Shown here: positions 20,842 to 33,996 of the stretch, piece by piece | How positions within the stretch are numbered: the first letter of the stretch is position 1 | Layout of the letters: the number at the start of each line of letters is the position of its first letter | Source: Microstegium vimineum | Lineage: Eukaryota; Streptophyta; Magnoliopsida; Poales; Poaceae | Direction of reading: 5' to 3' | Assembly (NCBI GenBank): GCA_022036555.1 | Contig: CM039140.1 | Location: 26,679,843-26,743,842 of the forward strand | Length of the DNA: 64,000 bases | The notes under the pieces: model-generated | Database searches by the model: none | What the model was told of the DNA's origin: nothing | Seen by the model: the letters and a program-made list of their open reading frames with translations, nothing else | Position numbers and translations under genes: made by a program

Positions 20842-23800
20842 TGTAACACCCTAAATTTTTGCATTTTTCCAAAATAGATTAAAAGTAAATTGAATTGCAT
20901 TTTGGGTGGACATTCAAGCATAGGAAAATTAAATAAAGATTTCATAAAATAAAATTATCTCAACTAGAGACATTGTTGTTGCATTCATGCTGGTGCCTAA
21001 CGTTTTGTGTTGATTGGATTTTGCAAAATTCAAATTTGAATTCAAAAGTTCTTTTGAAAAGGTGTTTGGAAATCTAGAAATAAAAGAAAAACATTTCATC
21101 CCTCCCTAACCCTATCTGGCCCGAGGCCTGTTTCCCTCCCTCGGCCCAACCTCCCCCTCTCTCTCTGTTGGGCCAGCTGTCCAGCAGGCTGGCCCAGTTC
21201 CCCTTCCCCGCACCACAGCCCTCCCTCTCTCACTGACAGAACCGCCCCACCGGTCAGCTCTCCTCTCCCCCACTGACGAATCTGCCCTACTTGTCAGTCT
21301 CTCCTCCCTCACTTTCCTTCTTCTCCCTCCCTCCTTCCCGCTCTATCGCGCCGGCACCTCTCGTCGCCGAGCCCGAATCGGGGTAGAAGATCCCCCTCCC
21401 TTTCCTTCGCCGACTCAGACCCGTGGCAGGTCTAGCTAAGCGCCGCACCACCGCCTCCCTTTCCCTTTTTCCCTCCCCTCTTCTTTCCTTCTAGCGCCGC
21501 CGCCTGCCATCCTCGCCGAGCTCGAATCCGAGCTGGAAATCCCCCTTTCCTTCCCTGCGGTGCTCCCAGAGCTATAAAAGCTCGTCCCCCGCACCCCTTT
21601 CGCCCTCACACCGCCCCTCGGAGCCTTGCAGACGCTCAGAGCCGCCGCGCCCGAGTTCCGCGCCGCCGCCGTCGTTCCACCGTGGGCGAGTCTCTCTGCT
21701 CCGCCCGTTTCCTTTCCAAGCTTCGCACCGTGGTGAGTGGAGTCCCCCGACACCGCCAATCCCCTCCTCTCTCTCTGTCTCTCCCGATTGGGCTCTGTCC
21801 GCCGTCGCCGTCGTTGCAGAGCCGCTGCGCCGCGTGGTCACCGCGTTCCCGCGCTTAATCGAGTCAACCGAGTGCCCCACCGTGTTCGCCACCTTCTCCT
21901 CTTTCTTCCCGACCCGGTTGCGTTGAGTTTCGTGCTCTGAATCCTCGGATCGCCCCGCGCCGCTGCCGTCCGGCCATGGCGCCACCGCGTCTCCAACTCC
22001 GGCCGCCGAGCGCCGCCACCTACCCCCTCTGTTCTAATCTATATCGTCTGTTTCTAATCGGACGCACCACAGAGCCCAATACCGGTTCGTTTGTCAGATT
22101 TACAAATTCAACCCCGCCCTTTTCTAAGTCTAAACCCGCGGTCCAGAGGCATATTCCTTTGTTACGCTTTCTGTTCTGGAAAACGTAATTCCTCTCGGTT
22201 CTGTTTTAATTCAAAAATAAAAAGGAAAATTCTATTTACAGTTTTGCCACTCTATTTCAAATGCTTATAAATTGCTCATTTTAAATCCAAATCGCTCCGT
22301 TCAAGTTGCGGTAGATCCGTATTTTTATGCTCTATCCATTAGTATAGATTTCATCTATGTTAATTACTTTTGAAAATCAAAGAAAATTAATTCCGTAATG
22401 CTTTAATCTTGCTCTTTTCAAAATCCCGTTTAATTCATATCTTTTCCGTTATAGCTCCGTTTTTCGTGATTCAAGCGTCTTTGTGACCGTAGTGATACGT
22501 AGATTTGTTTTATAAACTTTTCCTTTTGTTTTATTATGTTTGGTGTACTGTTCTAATCTATAGCCTTTGTTGCTTGCATGTTATGCCTCTACGTGATTGC
22601 ATGCGATGTGATGATCGAGTACAGACGGTGAGCAGTACGTGGGTGTCCAGGAGTTTTGCTTTGAGCAGGAGCAGCAGCAGGAACCCTTTGAGCAAGGCAA
22701 GTATTATATCGGATCTTCCTTGATGTCCTAGTAATGAAGTTTTTCTAATAAAATCATATGCATGTGTCTAATACTGTTACCATAGGAATTACCTAGATTT
22801 GATTACCTCTATCCTTGAAATCCTATGGGTTACTTTTGCATATGGGTAGTTATTGCTAGTGCTTCTCTTTAATAAGCATGATCCTTTAATCTTGATTAAT
22901 GATTACATGAAATGATGAAGCAAAACTTGACTTTTTAGTAACATGGATCTAGGACCCCTATCTGTCAGCAAAAGCTGGGACATACAGTACAAACATGAGG
23001 GCTATATGGCTCTGGCTTTAGTTCAGTATTAGGGTCACTCTCTCGCATGCGGCAGTTCACGAAAGTTGCCATTGTCGAGCGGTTGTGGAGCGGCTGGAGA
23101 AGGGACCGCTGCATGTGTGTACCATCCCGGGGCTCCTATATACCCCTTGCCCGTGGATCCGTACTATCTGTGGTATGTCAGCGAACCCCTTTGAAAGACT
23201 TCATAGTGTTCCCTGCCCGCTCACCTCGGTAGTGTTAAGGGAGTCATGATCCCGGGGCATTTGGGCAAACACGACTCTTGGGTAAAGTGTACAAACTCTG
23301 CAGAGTGTTAAAAACTATCATGATAGCCATGCTCACGGACACGAGCGGCCTGGAAAACTCACAGAACACTTCGGTTACTTGTTGTTTACCTTTATGAATC
23401 ACTTTATCATAATATTATGTTACTTGTTCATTTGTTTACTTGATCATGCAATTTAATTTGGGGACTTAAGCATAACTTTGATCTACCACTTATAAAGATT
23501 TGTTACAAATTAAAATGCTTACCGCAGTAAACCCGTGTCATACTATTTGAGCCTCATGAACCCCATATATACTTGTTGAGTACGAAAGTACTTACGCTTG
23601 TCTTCTTTCTTTTCAATAATTGGATAAAAATCCCGGATGGGTACCAGATTACCAGAGTTATGAGGAGTATCTAGAGGACTTCTAGGTTTGGGGTCAACCA
23701 GTTGACGTCCCTGTGCTATGGAGCTTCGCGAGAGTTATCTTATTTCCGCTATTTTGTAATAGACATTATTTAAATACTTGTTCACTATGTATTAAACACT

Positions 23801-23905
23801 TGTGATGATACAGTTTTGATAATTTGTCGGCTTATGTGTGTGACTGATCTCTAGGCACACATAAGATTATTGCATCCCGTTTTGTCTTTAAAACTGGGTG
23901 TGACA
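20842..23905 (+). repeat. 3' LTR of Tekay-like element
   Basis: Starts TGTAACACCC and ends GGGTGTGACA. Close copy of 13069-16133, with TATA palindrome at about 21569-21583 and the exon-like island at 22613-22705. The exact TSD TTCTC follows at 23906-23910, after which the host solo LTR resumes. Confidence 0.95.
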
Positions 23906-26492
23906 TTCTCCGTCCTCCCTTTCCTTTTCTGCGCCCGAACCTCCCTCGCCGACCGAGCGCGATTGGACTTGGGATTGATCTCCCTTCCCTATGCCGACAT
24001 AGCCCATGGCTATTTGAGCAGCACGCCGCACGCCTCACCCCCCCTTTCCTTCTTTCTCCTCCCTCCCCTTTCCTTTTCTGCTCGCCGACGTTTCCTTCTT
24101 CGCCGAGCACGATTCGGAGCGGTTGATCCGCCTTTCCTTAATTTGTCACGCCCGGGGCTATATAAGTCCATGCGCTGCACCCTGCCACCCTCAACCCCGC
24201 AGCTCGAAGCATCGCAGAGCCCCCAGCGCAGCTGCAGATCAAGCAGCGCCGCCGCCGCCATCGTTCCGCCGGCACCGAGCCCCTCCGCTTCGTTCCAACT
24301 GCCTCCGAGCCTCGCGTTGTGGTAAGCGGACCTCCAGGAGCTCGCCTATCCCCTTAATCCCCTCTGTATCGCCCGTGTGCCCTTCCTCCGCATCCACCAA
24401 TGCTACATCGCCGCTGTACCGCGTGGACACCTCGCCCCCGCGCTTAATCGACTCAACCGAGTGCCCCAGTGTCTTCGCCGTGCCACCCTCTCTCTTCCCG
24501 TCCTGGTCGCGCAGAGAATGGTGCACTGATGCCTCGGATTGCATTGCGCCGCCGCTCTCTGGCAATGGCGCCACCGCCATCACAGTCTCCAGCCGCTGCG
24601 CGCCACCACCTCTCTCTCTGATCTAATCACAACCATCCGTTCTCAATCAGATGGACCATAGAGCTGCATACCCCTTCGGCCGCCTGTTTTGCAAAATAGA
24701 CCCTTTGTGTTTTAATGTATCAACCCGCAGTCCTAAGGCGTATTCCCCCTTTACGTCTTCTGTTCTGCAAAGCGTAGTTCTTCTCGGTTTTGTTTTAATT
24801 CGAAAATAAAAATAAAATCCTATTTACAGATTTGCCACTCTATTTCAAATGTCTCTAAAATGCTCATTTTAACTCCGATTTCATCCATTCAAATTGCGTT
24901 AGATTCGTATCGTCGTAATCTACGTGTTAGTTAGTTCATAGTTCATGTTAGACAACTGTTAAAAATAAGTAATTGCTTAATCTCTTTTAATCTCCTGTTT
25001 AAGTTATATAACTTGTTTAGTTCATATCTTCTTCGTTATAGCTCCGTTTTTCGTGATTCAAGCGTCTATGTGATCGTAGTGAGACGTAGATCAGTTTTAT
25101 AAACTTTTAATCTTGTTTTATTGTGATTGGTGTACTGTTCTAATCTATAGCCTTTGTTTGCTTGCATGTTATGCCTCTGTGTGATTGCATGTGATGCGGT
25201 GATCGAGTACAGACGGTGAGCAGTACGTGGGTGATCAGGAGTTTCTCTTTGAGCAGGATCAGCAAGAGCCCTTTGAGCAAGGCAAGTATTATATGGGATC
25301 TACCTTGATGTCCTACTCATGATGTTTTCAACAAAATCATATGCATGTGTCTAATACTGTTACCATAGGGTTTACCTAGATTTGATTACCTTGATCCTTG
25401 AAATCCTATGGGTTACTTTTGCATATGGGTAGTTAATGCTAGTGCTCCATTTAAATAAGCATGATCCTTTAATCTTGATTAATGACTACATGAAATGATG
25501 AAGTAAAACTTGACTTTTTAGCAACAAGGATTTAGGACCCTATCTGTCAGCAAAAGCTGGGACATACAGTACAACCATGAGGGCTATATGGCTCTGGCTT
25601 TAGTTTAGTATTAGGGTTACTCCCTCGCATGCGGCAGTTCACGAAAGTTGCCATTGATGCGCGGTTATGGGTTGCGGCTGGAGTGGGGACCGCTGCGTGT
25701 GTGTACCATCCCGGGGCTCCCGTATAACCCTTGCCCGTGGATCTGTACTGTCTGTGGTATGTCAGCGAGCCCCTTTGAAAGACTTCATAGTGTTCCCTGC
25801 CCGCTCACCTCGGTAGTGTTAAGGGAGTCATGATCCCGGGGCATTTGCGCAAACACAACTCATGGGTAAAGTGTACAACCTCTACAGAGTGTTAAAAACT
25901 GGTATATCAGCCGTGCTCACGGACACGAGCGGCCCGGAAAACTCACAGAAATCTTTGGTTACTTGTTGTTTACCTTTATGAATCACTTTATCATGATATT
26001 ATGTTACTTGTTCAGTTGTTCACTTGATCATGCAACTTAATTTGGGGGCTTAAGCATAACTTTGATCTACCACTTATAACGTTTTGTTACAAATTAAAAT
26101 GCTTATCGCAGTAAACCCGTGTCATACTTTTTGAGCCTCATGAACCCCATATATGCTTGTTGAGTACTATAAGTACTTACGCTTGTTTCCTTTCTTTTCA
26201 ATATTTGGTTAAAAATCCCGGATGGGTACCAGATTATCAGAGTTATGAGGAGTATCCAGAGGACTACTAGGTTTGGGGTCAACCAGTTGACGTCCCTGTG
26301 CTATGGAGCTTCGCGAGAGTTATCTTATATTTCCGCTGTTATGTAAAAAACATTATTTAAATATTTGTTCGCTATGTAATAAACACTTGTGATGGTACAA
26401 TTTTGATAATTTGTCGGCTTATGTGTGTGACTGATCTCTGGGCACACATAAGGTTATAGCATCCTGTTTTGTCTTTAAAACTGGGTGTGACA

Positions 26493-26609
26493 CATACATT
26501 GATCCATATTGCTCCATCACATGGCATGTACCAACCTATCTCATGATTCACACTTAGAGATCCAAGATTAGTACTTAAGTAGGTTTCATCAATTACTCAA
26601 AACCAAACA
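26493..26609 (-). repeat. SIRE-like LTR L1, last part (LTR start in element orientation)
   Basis: After the TSD catac at 26493-26497, the SIRE LTR resumes and ends at 26609 with ...aaccaaaca, i.e. TGTTTGGTTTTGAG on minus. L2 ends with the same sequence at 52923. Confidence 0.8.
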
Positions 26610-27729
26610 CATGGGAAACTCTCAATCTCCCCCTTTTTGGTAATTGATGACCACCTTTCTAAAAGATATGAAATATAATCATTTTGAACTTGAGTTTCTT
26701 GTCCAAGCATTTTAATCAAAGATTTTAGATTTGGACAAGTTACACAAATTCAGTTATGGTAGTTATTAGCTCCCCCTACATATGTGCTTCATGAGTTTGG
26801 TTCAAGTTTTGCACATATGCATGGATAGACATTGTGGGAGAGTAAATAGCTACCAAATGATGCTAAGGTATAAGAGTAGACCTTTGAAGCGTGATACCAT
26901 CGGAGTGTGGAATTTTAGAATCACCCTTAGCACCATGATTAGCTAGATATCAAGTAAAACACTAGAAAAACCCCGTGAGATCAATAATAAGAGCAAGGTT
27001 TCTAGACACCACTTGAAAGCATATGAATCTAGCTTATCAACCTATGCATGCTAGTTGATCAATCATCATTCAATTTGTATCACTAGCAAGCACCACACAA
27101 GCATGTATTTTGAATTGGAAGTACTTGTGCAACAATACATATGAGGATGCAAACATACAAATGCATCAATAGTGTTCATGAGCTTGCTCCCCCTACTTGT
27201 GTGTTCTTTCAAAATTGATTAGTCATTTTTCTCCCCTTTTATCATGTTTCTCCCCTTGATCATGTCTTTTCATAATTTCTCCCCCTTTGTCATCCAATTG
27301 ACACAAAAAGGTGGGACCAATTATAGATATTCAAGTTTGAGCTCCCCCTTAGAGTGAGATAGGGTGAAAGATTAATTTTAGTTTTGGTTTGAACTAAGCT
27401 ATTTGCCCAAGATTTTTAATTCGGTTTAAACCATATACAAGCTTGTTCACACATGTTAAGATGGTTATCTTGCCTTCATAGACATAGATCAAACACTAGG
27501 ATTGCAAGAACATCAACATGTCATATGCCACCACTAGATCATAACAACTCATAGAAGAAATAGTGGTACCATATAAGCATCAAATATTTTGTTTTCATGA
27601 ATGAGCCGAGAAGCATGAGTGATGTCTAAATGCTCTATACAAGTCCTAACAAGGTATGCATGAATGCTCTCAAATCAACTTTTACCTTGCATTGTTGGAG
27701 TAGGGGCATGTCATATAAGTGGGGGTGCA
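26610..27729 (-). other. SIRE-1 region between RNase H and the 3' LTR
   Basis: 1.1 kb without a coding frame. On minus it contains several purine tracts of the form gggggag or similar (26624-26637, near 26770, 27185, 27230, 27285 and 27345). The one nearest the LTR (aaaaagggggagat) is the likely functional polypurine tract. No env-like frame is visible here, although some SIRE relatives carry one. Confidence 0.7.
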
Positions 27730-29264
27730 TCAACTCATGTTGGAGAAATCAAGTATGTTCAACTCATTCCTTAGCTTGCAAAACCTCTTTTCATCTAGTG
27801 GCTTGGTAAAGATATCGGCCAATTGATCTTCGGTGCCAACACTTGTAATAGAAATGTCCCCTTTCAATTGATGATCTCTAATGAAATGGTGGCGGACATC
27901 AATATGCTTTGTTCTTGAGTGTTGAACCGGATTGTTGGTGAGCTTGATTGCACTTTCATTATCACATAGCAAAAGCACTCGCTTGAATTTGACTCCAAAA
28001 TCATTCAAAGTAGCTCTCATGCAAAGGATTTGTGCACAACAACTCCCCGCACTAATATATTCAGCTTCGGCGGTAGAGAGTGCCACACTATTTTGCTTCT
28101 TTGATGACCATGAGACTAGTGATCTTCCAAGCAATTGACAAGTGCCCGATGTGCTCTTTCTTTCTATCTTGCAACCCGCATAGTCCGAGTCAGAGTATCG
28201 AAGTAACTCAAAGTTTGATCCTTTAGGATACCACAATCCAACATTAGGTGTATGCTTCAAATATCTCAATATCCTCTTTGTGGCTTTCAAATGACTCTCT
28301 CTTGGAGAAGCTTGAAATCTTGCACACATGCATACACTAAACATGACATCCGGTCTTGATGCGGTCACATAGAGCAAGCTACCAATCATTGATCGATATA
28401 GCTTTTGATCTACCATGTTGCCACTAGCATCACCATCCAAATTTCCATTGTTCCCATTGGTGTACTAATAGACTTTGCTTCATCTAGATTAAACTTCTTG
28501 AGCATGTCCTTGATGTACTTTCCTTGACCCACAAAAATGTCATTCTTCATTTGCTTGACTTGAAGACCAAGGAAGTAACTAAGCTCTTCAAGCATAGACA
28601 TATCAAATTCATTGGCCATCATGTTGCCATATTCCTCACAAAACTCTTGATTGGTTGACCCAAAGATAATATCATCCACATAGATTTGCAACACAAACAA
28701 GTCTTGGCCAATCTTCTTGGTGAAGAGGGTAGTGTCAACCTTTCCCATAAGGAATCCCTTGGAGAGGAGGAAGTCCCTCAACCTCTCATACCATGCTCTT
28801 AGAGCTTGCTTCAAGCCATATAATGCCTTCTTTAGATTGTACACATGGTTGGGTTTCTTGTCATATTCAAAACTAGGTGGTTGTTCAACATATACTAATT
28901 CATTGATGTACCCATTGAGAAATGCACTCTTCACATCCATTTGATAGAGCTTGATGTTGTGAGCGCAAGCATAAGCCAATAGAATCCTTATTGCTTCTAG
29001 CCTTGCCACCGGTGCATATGTTTCTCCAAAGTCAAGACCCTCTACTTAAGTGTAACCTTGTGCAATTAGTCTTGCTTTGTTCCTCACCACTATGTCATCT
29101 TGATATTGTTTGTTGCGAAAGACCATCTAGTTCTTAGGTCTCTCAACTAACTCCCAAACTTGATTTCTTGTGAAGTTATTGAGCTCTTCATGTATAGCAT
29201 TCACCCAATCAATATCTTGCAAAGCCTCTTCAATCTTGGTTGGCTCAATAGATGATACAAATGA
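27730..29264 (-). pseudogene. SIRE-1 RT and RNase H
   Basis: Copia RT with QMDVKSAFLNGYINE, ALYGLKQALRAWYERLRDFL and the catalytic LQIYVDDIIFGSTNQ, then a frameshift around 28410-28440. RNase H follows with SDSDYAGCKIERKSTSG, STAEAEYISAGSCC, LLCDNESAIKL and EDQLADIFTKPLDEKRF, so its catalytic acids are kept. N-terminal RT (29010-29264) has in-frame stops, for example in the KARLIAQGYT-stop-VEGLDFGETYAPVARLEA stretch. Motif wording is typical of the SIRE/Maximus clade. Confidence 0.88.
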
Positions 29265-29687
29265 CTAGTGTTCACAAAATGAAGCCAATCTTGATCTTGT
29301 TTGTACTCCTCTTGTAAGATCTCCAATGATATGATCCAAAGGATGATCCCTTGCAATAGATGTAGGTTGGAGTGTTGGAAGTTGATTGCCTGTATTTGGT
29401 TGATCATTGGGTAGAGAAGATGAACTAGCTTGTTGATCTTGAGTTGGAGAGGATGAACTAGCTTGATTTTCATTTAGTTGCTCATTGGGTGGAGTGAACA
29501 CATGATAGTCACCATCTTGCTCTTCATCCACTTGCCTCGGCCTAATGTCCCCAATATCTATGTTCTTCATTGCATTGGCCAAAGGTTCACCTCTCACATC
29601 ATTATGATTTGCGCTTTCATCTTGAGATCCATGAGTTTCATCAAACTCCACATCATGTACCTCCTCAACTATGCCATGAGTAAGATT
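29265..29687 (-). pseudogene. SIRE-1 integrase-RT linker
   Basis: Low-complexity, acidic and Ser/Gln-rich linker (QASSSSPTQDQQASSSSLPNDQ) between integrase and RT, normal for this clade. Two overlapping frames cover it, indicating a frameshift. Confidence 0.7.
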
Positions 29688-30893
29688 CTATACTCTATAT
29701 GCTTTGCTTGTAGTTGAGTAGCCAAGTAGGAAGCCTTCATCACATTTCTTCTCAAATTTGTTCAATCTTGCACCTTTCTTCAAGATATAGCATTTGCAAC
29801 CAAACACTCTAAAGTATGCAATATTTGGCTTTCTTCCATTCAATAGCTCATAAGGTGTCTTCTCAAGCATCTTGTGACAATAGAGTCGGTTGCTATAATA
29901 GCATGTCGTGTTGATAGCTTCGGCCCAAAAAGAATCACTCACATTGTATTCATTAAGCATAGATCTTGCCATGTCAATGAGTGTCATATTCTTCCTCTTA
30001 AGAAGCCCATTTGATTGAGGTGTATACTTGGGCGAGAATTGATGTTTGATTCCTAAATCATCACAAAGCTCATCAACTCTTGTATTCTTGAACTCACTAC
30101 CATTGTCACTTCTCACTTTCTTGATAGTTGTTTCAAATTCATTTTGGCATCTCTTGACAAAGATCTTGAATGTATAAAATAGATCACCCTTGTCACTAAG
30201 AAAGAATACCCATGTATATCTAGTGAAGTCATCAACTATCACAAAGCCATATTTATTTCCTCCAATGCTAGTGTAGGCGGTTGGTCCAAACAAGTCCATG
30301 TGCAAGAGCTCAAATGGTTTGCAAGTACTCCTCGTGCTCTTACTAGGGTGAGTGTTTCCAACTTGTTTGCCGGCTTGACAAGATCTACATAGCTTATCTT
30401 TCTCAAAGACCACATCTTTCAAGCCTCTAACTAGATCATGATTGACAAGCCTATTCAATTGTTTCATTCCAACATGACCAAGCCTTCTATGCCACAACCA
30501 ACCCATGCTAGATTTGGATAGCAAGCAAGTTGACAATTGAGTTTCTTTGGCATTGAAATCAACTAAGTATAGATTCTCATATCTAAATCCTTTGAATATC
30601 AAGTTAGAGCCATCTACACTTATGATCTCTACATCATCAACTCCAAAGATGCATTTAAATCCAAGATCACAAAGTTGAGCTATGGATAGCAAGTTGAAGT
30701 TAAAGCTCTCTACTAGCAACACATTGGATATGCTCATGTCATTTGATATAGCAATGTTACCAAGTCCTTTGACCTTGCCTTTGCCATTGTCACCAAATTT
30801 GATAGATTCAATCCCATTGCCACTATTTGACTTGATAGAGTTGAACATTCTTGAATATCCGGTCATATGTTGAGTGCACCCACTATCAAGCAC
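29688..30893 (-). pseudogene. SIRE-1 protease, pre-integrase and integrase
   Basis: Starts in the protease (LDSGCTQHMTG), then the pre-integrase HHCC (WHRRLGHVGMKQLNRL, CRSCQAGKQ) and the integrase core with HMDLFGPT, VIVDDFTRYTWVFF and VRSDNGSEFKN. The third catalytic residue is lost: the motif reads PQSNGLLKRKN, with Lys where Glu is expected (GAG to AAG). SIRE-2 keeps Glu at this place. Open for 401 residues despite this. Confidence 0.9.
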
Positions 30894-30935
30894 CCAATGC
30901 CTCCCTCCGTCTTTATAATTGACCTATAAAACAAT

Positions 30936-31230
30936 TCAATTCTTCTTAGGTACCAATATTTGCTTGGGTCCTCCAAAGTTAGTGACTAAGGACTTAGGTA
31001 CCCAAATAGCTTTCTTCTTTGAGCTCTCATTGGGTGTACCCATGTACTTAGCTATCACACCTTTCTTGCCCTTGGTAAGCATATAACTAGAATCAAAGCG
31101 AATAGATGCATGTGTAAATTTTATCTTGCTTTGGTTTAGTTTGCAATAATGCTCATCATGCCCTACTTGCTTGCATCTATTGCAAAACTGACCATTGCTC
31201 TTCACAAAGTGAGGCTTTGGAGTTGCAAAG
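30936..31230 (-). pseudogene. SIRE-1 Gag C-terminal zinc knuckle, cut by Tat-1
   Basis: CCHC knuckle FCNRCKQVGHDEHYCKLNQ followed by a basic tail (KKKAIWVPK). The rest of Gag is missing because the Tat-1 LTR starts at 31231. The homologous point in SIRE-2 is 46120, where gag continues without a break. Confidence 0.85.
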
Positions 31231-31679
31231 TGTCGATGGGATATCCTATAGGGTACCCATTGACCGGCCTACCAAAGTATTGGGCTTCAATCACCCGGCC
31301 CACAGAGGAAGGCAAGCAATACGACACAGAATTCTACTCGGATACAACTACAAGACCGAAGCATAGCTTAGGACTCTAAAATTGTAACCGAGTAGGATTC
31401 AAACACAACTCCTCGCTAGTCCCTGGACTATAAAGGGCTGGTGAGGGTACCACCCAAAAACATCTGAACATACTACGTAACACCCTGTATTTACGAGATC
31501 AGAGCAATAACAAGCGACCTAACTGGACGTAGGGTTATTACTCAACGGTGTCGAGGGCCTGAACCAGTATAAACCGTGTGTCCCTGCATGTCCAACCACC
31601 AAGGTTTCACTATTCGCCAAAGCATGAACAACTATCTTGGGTAACCCCGTGGCAGGCTATCGGTGGTAAAACATCGACA
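31231..31679 (+). repeat. 5' LTR of Tat-1
   Basis: 449 bp with perfect 7-bp terminal inverted repeats TGTCGAT...ATCGACA. TATA box ctataaagg at about 31428-31436. The primer-site sequence tgacgcgccaggtagggg follows, of the same kind as in Tat-2 and not the Met-tRNA type. Confidence 0.88.
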
Positions 31680-31699
31680 GCTGACGCGCCAGGTAGGGG

Positions 31700-32531
31700 C
31701 TTTCGGCGAATTTTTTCTCGGAAGCTTGGTTGACCATGACCTCAAGATAATGAAATCGACGAAATCAACATTTTTCTTCGGATCCTGGATCTGCGAAATC
31801 AACAACGACGGAAAGCTTCAAAGCTGACTCCGAGAAGAAGAAGGAGTTGATAAAAAGGTCGAGCGAGATCTCCAAGAACTGAACAGAAACCTCACAATTT
31901 CAAAGCCAACCAGACTAGAGGATGGATACGAAACCGACTCAGAAAAGGAGATGCCGCCGCACACCGACTCCAAATCAAGCACGGAAGGACTGAACATAAC
32001 CTGAATCTCAATCAGAAACAGAAACAATTCGGAAACAGCCAAGTACTCGGGCCCGTACGGACTACATATGGAAATTTTCTTCAGAAGGTGATGACAAGGA
32101 GCATAACTCTGAAAGGTGCCCAAGAAGGGATGATGATGTCAACAACTCCATAGGGATGCATCGTGCACTGGCCAAACCAATCTCCAAGAACATGAGACCA
32201 GGATAGAGAACTACCATTCCAAGTAGGAAAAGAACTCGGGCTCTATCATGGACCATCATGCAAGCCAAGAAAGAGAAACCAACGAACAAAAAGAACTCAG
32301 AGATCACACACAATGTACATGGCAGAGCTAGAACCTTACTTAGAACCACCACAAATACCCGACTTAAAATCATCAGATGAGTCAGAAGGAGATATCTCAG
32401 ATGATGAGTAAGGCGACGACAATGAAGCCAATGACCACAAAGCTACAAGAATAAAGAAGAACAAAGCCAGAGCAGGAAGAAGAAACCGAGCCACCCAGAG
32501 AAAGCAAATCTAGAACAAATACAAAGCAGAA
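31700..32531 (+). other. Tat-1 leader and degraded N-terminal gag region
   Basis: About 830 bp, A-rich, rich in gaa/aag codon-like triplets and stops in all frames. It probably covers the leader and a broken start of gag. No domain is recognisable. Confidence 0.5.
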
Positions 32532-33812
32532 TTGACAAAATACAACAGGAAGAAGGCGGAAAGAGAATCCATGAAAAACACAAAGAGAGAGAGAATTGAA
32601 GAACTGGCAAAAGAGCTAAACATCCTCACTAAAGAGGAAAGAATTACATATGAGCCAAATAAAGAAGATGGAGACCCCAATAAACAACTCGACGACAATA
32701 CACCTCAAGAGGGACAAGGGGAAAAACAAGAGGAACAACCCCTCAAGAAGTCAATATTCCACAGATTGGGAAAAACAGAGTTACCACAACCATTAGAAAG
32801 ACAAGAACAACATTTCGGACTGATAAAACAAAACAGCCCGGGTTGGGGCCAGCGCTACCCAGAAGACTACGGAGAATCCGAATACAATGGAGACAGAGAT
32901 TATTACAGAAGAGACTGGTCACCGGACTTCAACAGAACAGAACAATACGACAGATTCCCATGTTTTGCAAGGAGACTGCAGACATTGAAATTACCACACA
33001 AATTCAAACCAGCGAATCACTCCAAATATAATGGAAAAGTGGAGCCAAGACAATGGATAAGAGTCTAATCCCAATCCATTGAACTCGCAGGAGGAAACAA
33101 TGATATTAAAGCCTTATACTTTCCAATGGCACTTGAAGCCATGCCTCTACAATGGTTTGACAAACTGAAGCCATGATGAATCAAATATTGGGAATACTTG
33201 CAAGATGCTTTCTCTAACAACTTCGTAGGAATAATAACACACCCCATGACGATGGCAGAATTGAAGAACGTAAAGCAAAGAAAAGGAGAGACCCTGAGGG
33301 AATATTATCGAAGATTTGGGGAACTAAGAGCTCAAATACATGATATCACTAACAGAGAAGTAATAGAGACATTTGCGGATGGAATCCTAGCAAATTGGAA
33401 ATTCAAAGATTATTTCAATGAAAATCCAAGGTCCAATGAAGACTTCAAAAGAGCTGTAGAAAATATGATATCATCAGAAGAAAGAACTCGACACAGATTC
33501 ACTCGAGATTTTCATGAAAATAGAAGACCAAATTTCAGACCACAAGACAAAAGACCGAGATAAGACAACATGGTAGCAGCAACAGACAACAAAAGAAGAT
33601 ACAACGATAATGACAAAGGAGGGTACAACAACAACAGAAACGCAAACCAAAATAACAGGTACTCAAACAACAACTACCAGGGCAACAACTACGCAAGAAA
33701 GCCAACAGAAAGGATAGAAAACCTACCCTGCCATATACATCCTCATGGAGGACACAAGCTAGTCGAGTGCAACATCTTTCAACGAAGATTCACAAAGAAA
33801 GAAGATACGTAA
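32532..33812 (+). pseudogene. Tat-1 Gag
   Basis: One frame (32532, 33198 and 33570 are in register) with several stops. The N-terminal half is basic and acidic coiled coil (KKAERESMKNTKRERIEELAK). The Gag core shows PMALEAMPLQWFDKLKP and KQRKGETLREYYRRFGELRAQ. A Cys/His cluster CHIHPHGGHKLVEC lies near the C-terminus, the nucleocapsid-like finger of this lineage. Asn-rich repeats precede it. Stops include a pair at about 33175-33180. Confidence 0.85.
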
Positions 33813-33996
33813 GCAAACAACAAAGAAAGAAGATACGCAAGCAAACAACTCGGAACAAAGAACAGATGAATCCGAAAAGGATACAAAGAAAGCAGAAGGA
33901 AATTATCAAGAACCTCAATGACAAATAGCAGTAATCTTTTTTGGAGCATCATATACAAGAAGTAAAAGACAGGAAAAGCTAGCACATAGAACCATC

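Larger units (their letters stand above)
13069..23905 (+). mobile_element. Complete Tekay-like chromovirus lacking gag
   Basis: 10.8-kb Ty3/gypsy element with two LTRs of about 3.06 kb (13069-16133, 20842-23905), TSD TTCTC at 13064-13068 and 23906-23910, a Met-tRNA primer site and a purine tract before the 3' LTR. Internal order is a gene with an H3-tail-like start, a 340-bp non-coding gap, protease, RT, RNase H, integrase and a C-terminal chromodomain. No gag capsid or zinc-knuckle region is found between the primer site and the protease. Pol is broken by three one-base indels and two in-frame stops. The first LTR base pair reads TA instead of TG. By eye the two LTRs differ by only a few per cent, so the insertion is fairly recent. 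Confidence 0.94.
12606..26492 (+). mobile_element. Tekay-like solo LTR with a nested complete element
   Basis: A single LTR starting TGTAACACCC (12606) and ending GGGTGTGACA (26492), flanked by a perfect 5-bp TSD CATAC. Its own sequence is 12606-13068 plus 23911-26492, about 3.0 kb. The rest is the complete Tekay-like element 13069-23905 inserted with TSD TTCTC. Because the TSD is intact and no internal region belongs to it, it is a solo LTR formed by LTR-LTR recombination. It carries a TATA-like box (ctatataag, around 24158-24166) and the acidic exon-like island at 25201-25300. It is a diverged relative of the LTRs of the nested element. Confidence 0.93.

Noticed and set aside
26610..27729. 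An env-like gene in SIRE-1 between RNase H and LTR
   Set aside because: No frame of useful length on either strand and no signal peptide or membrane segment.
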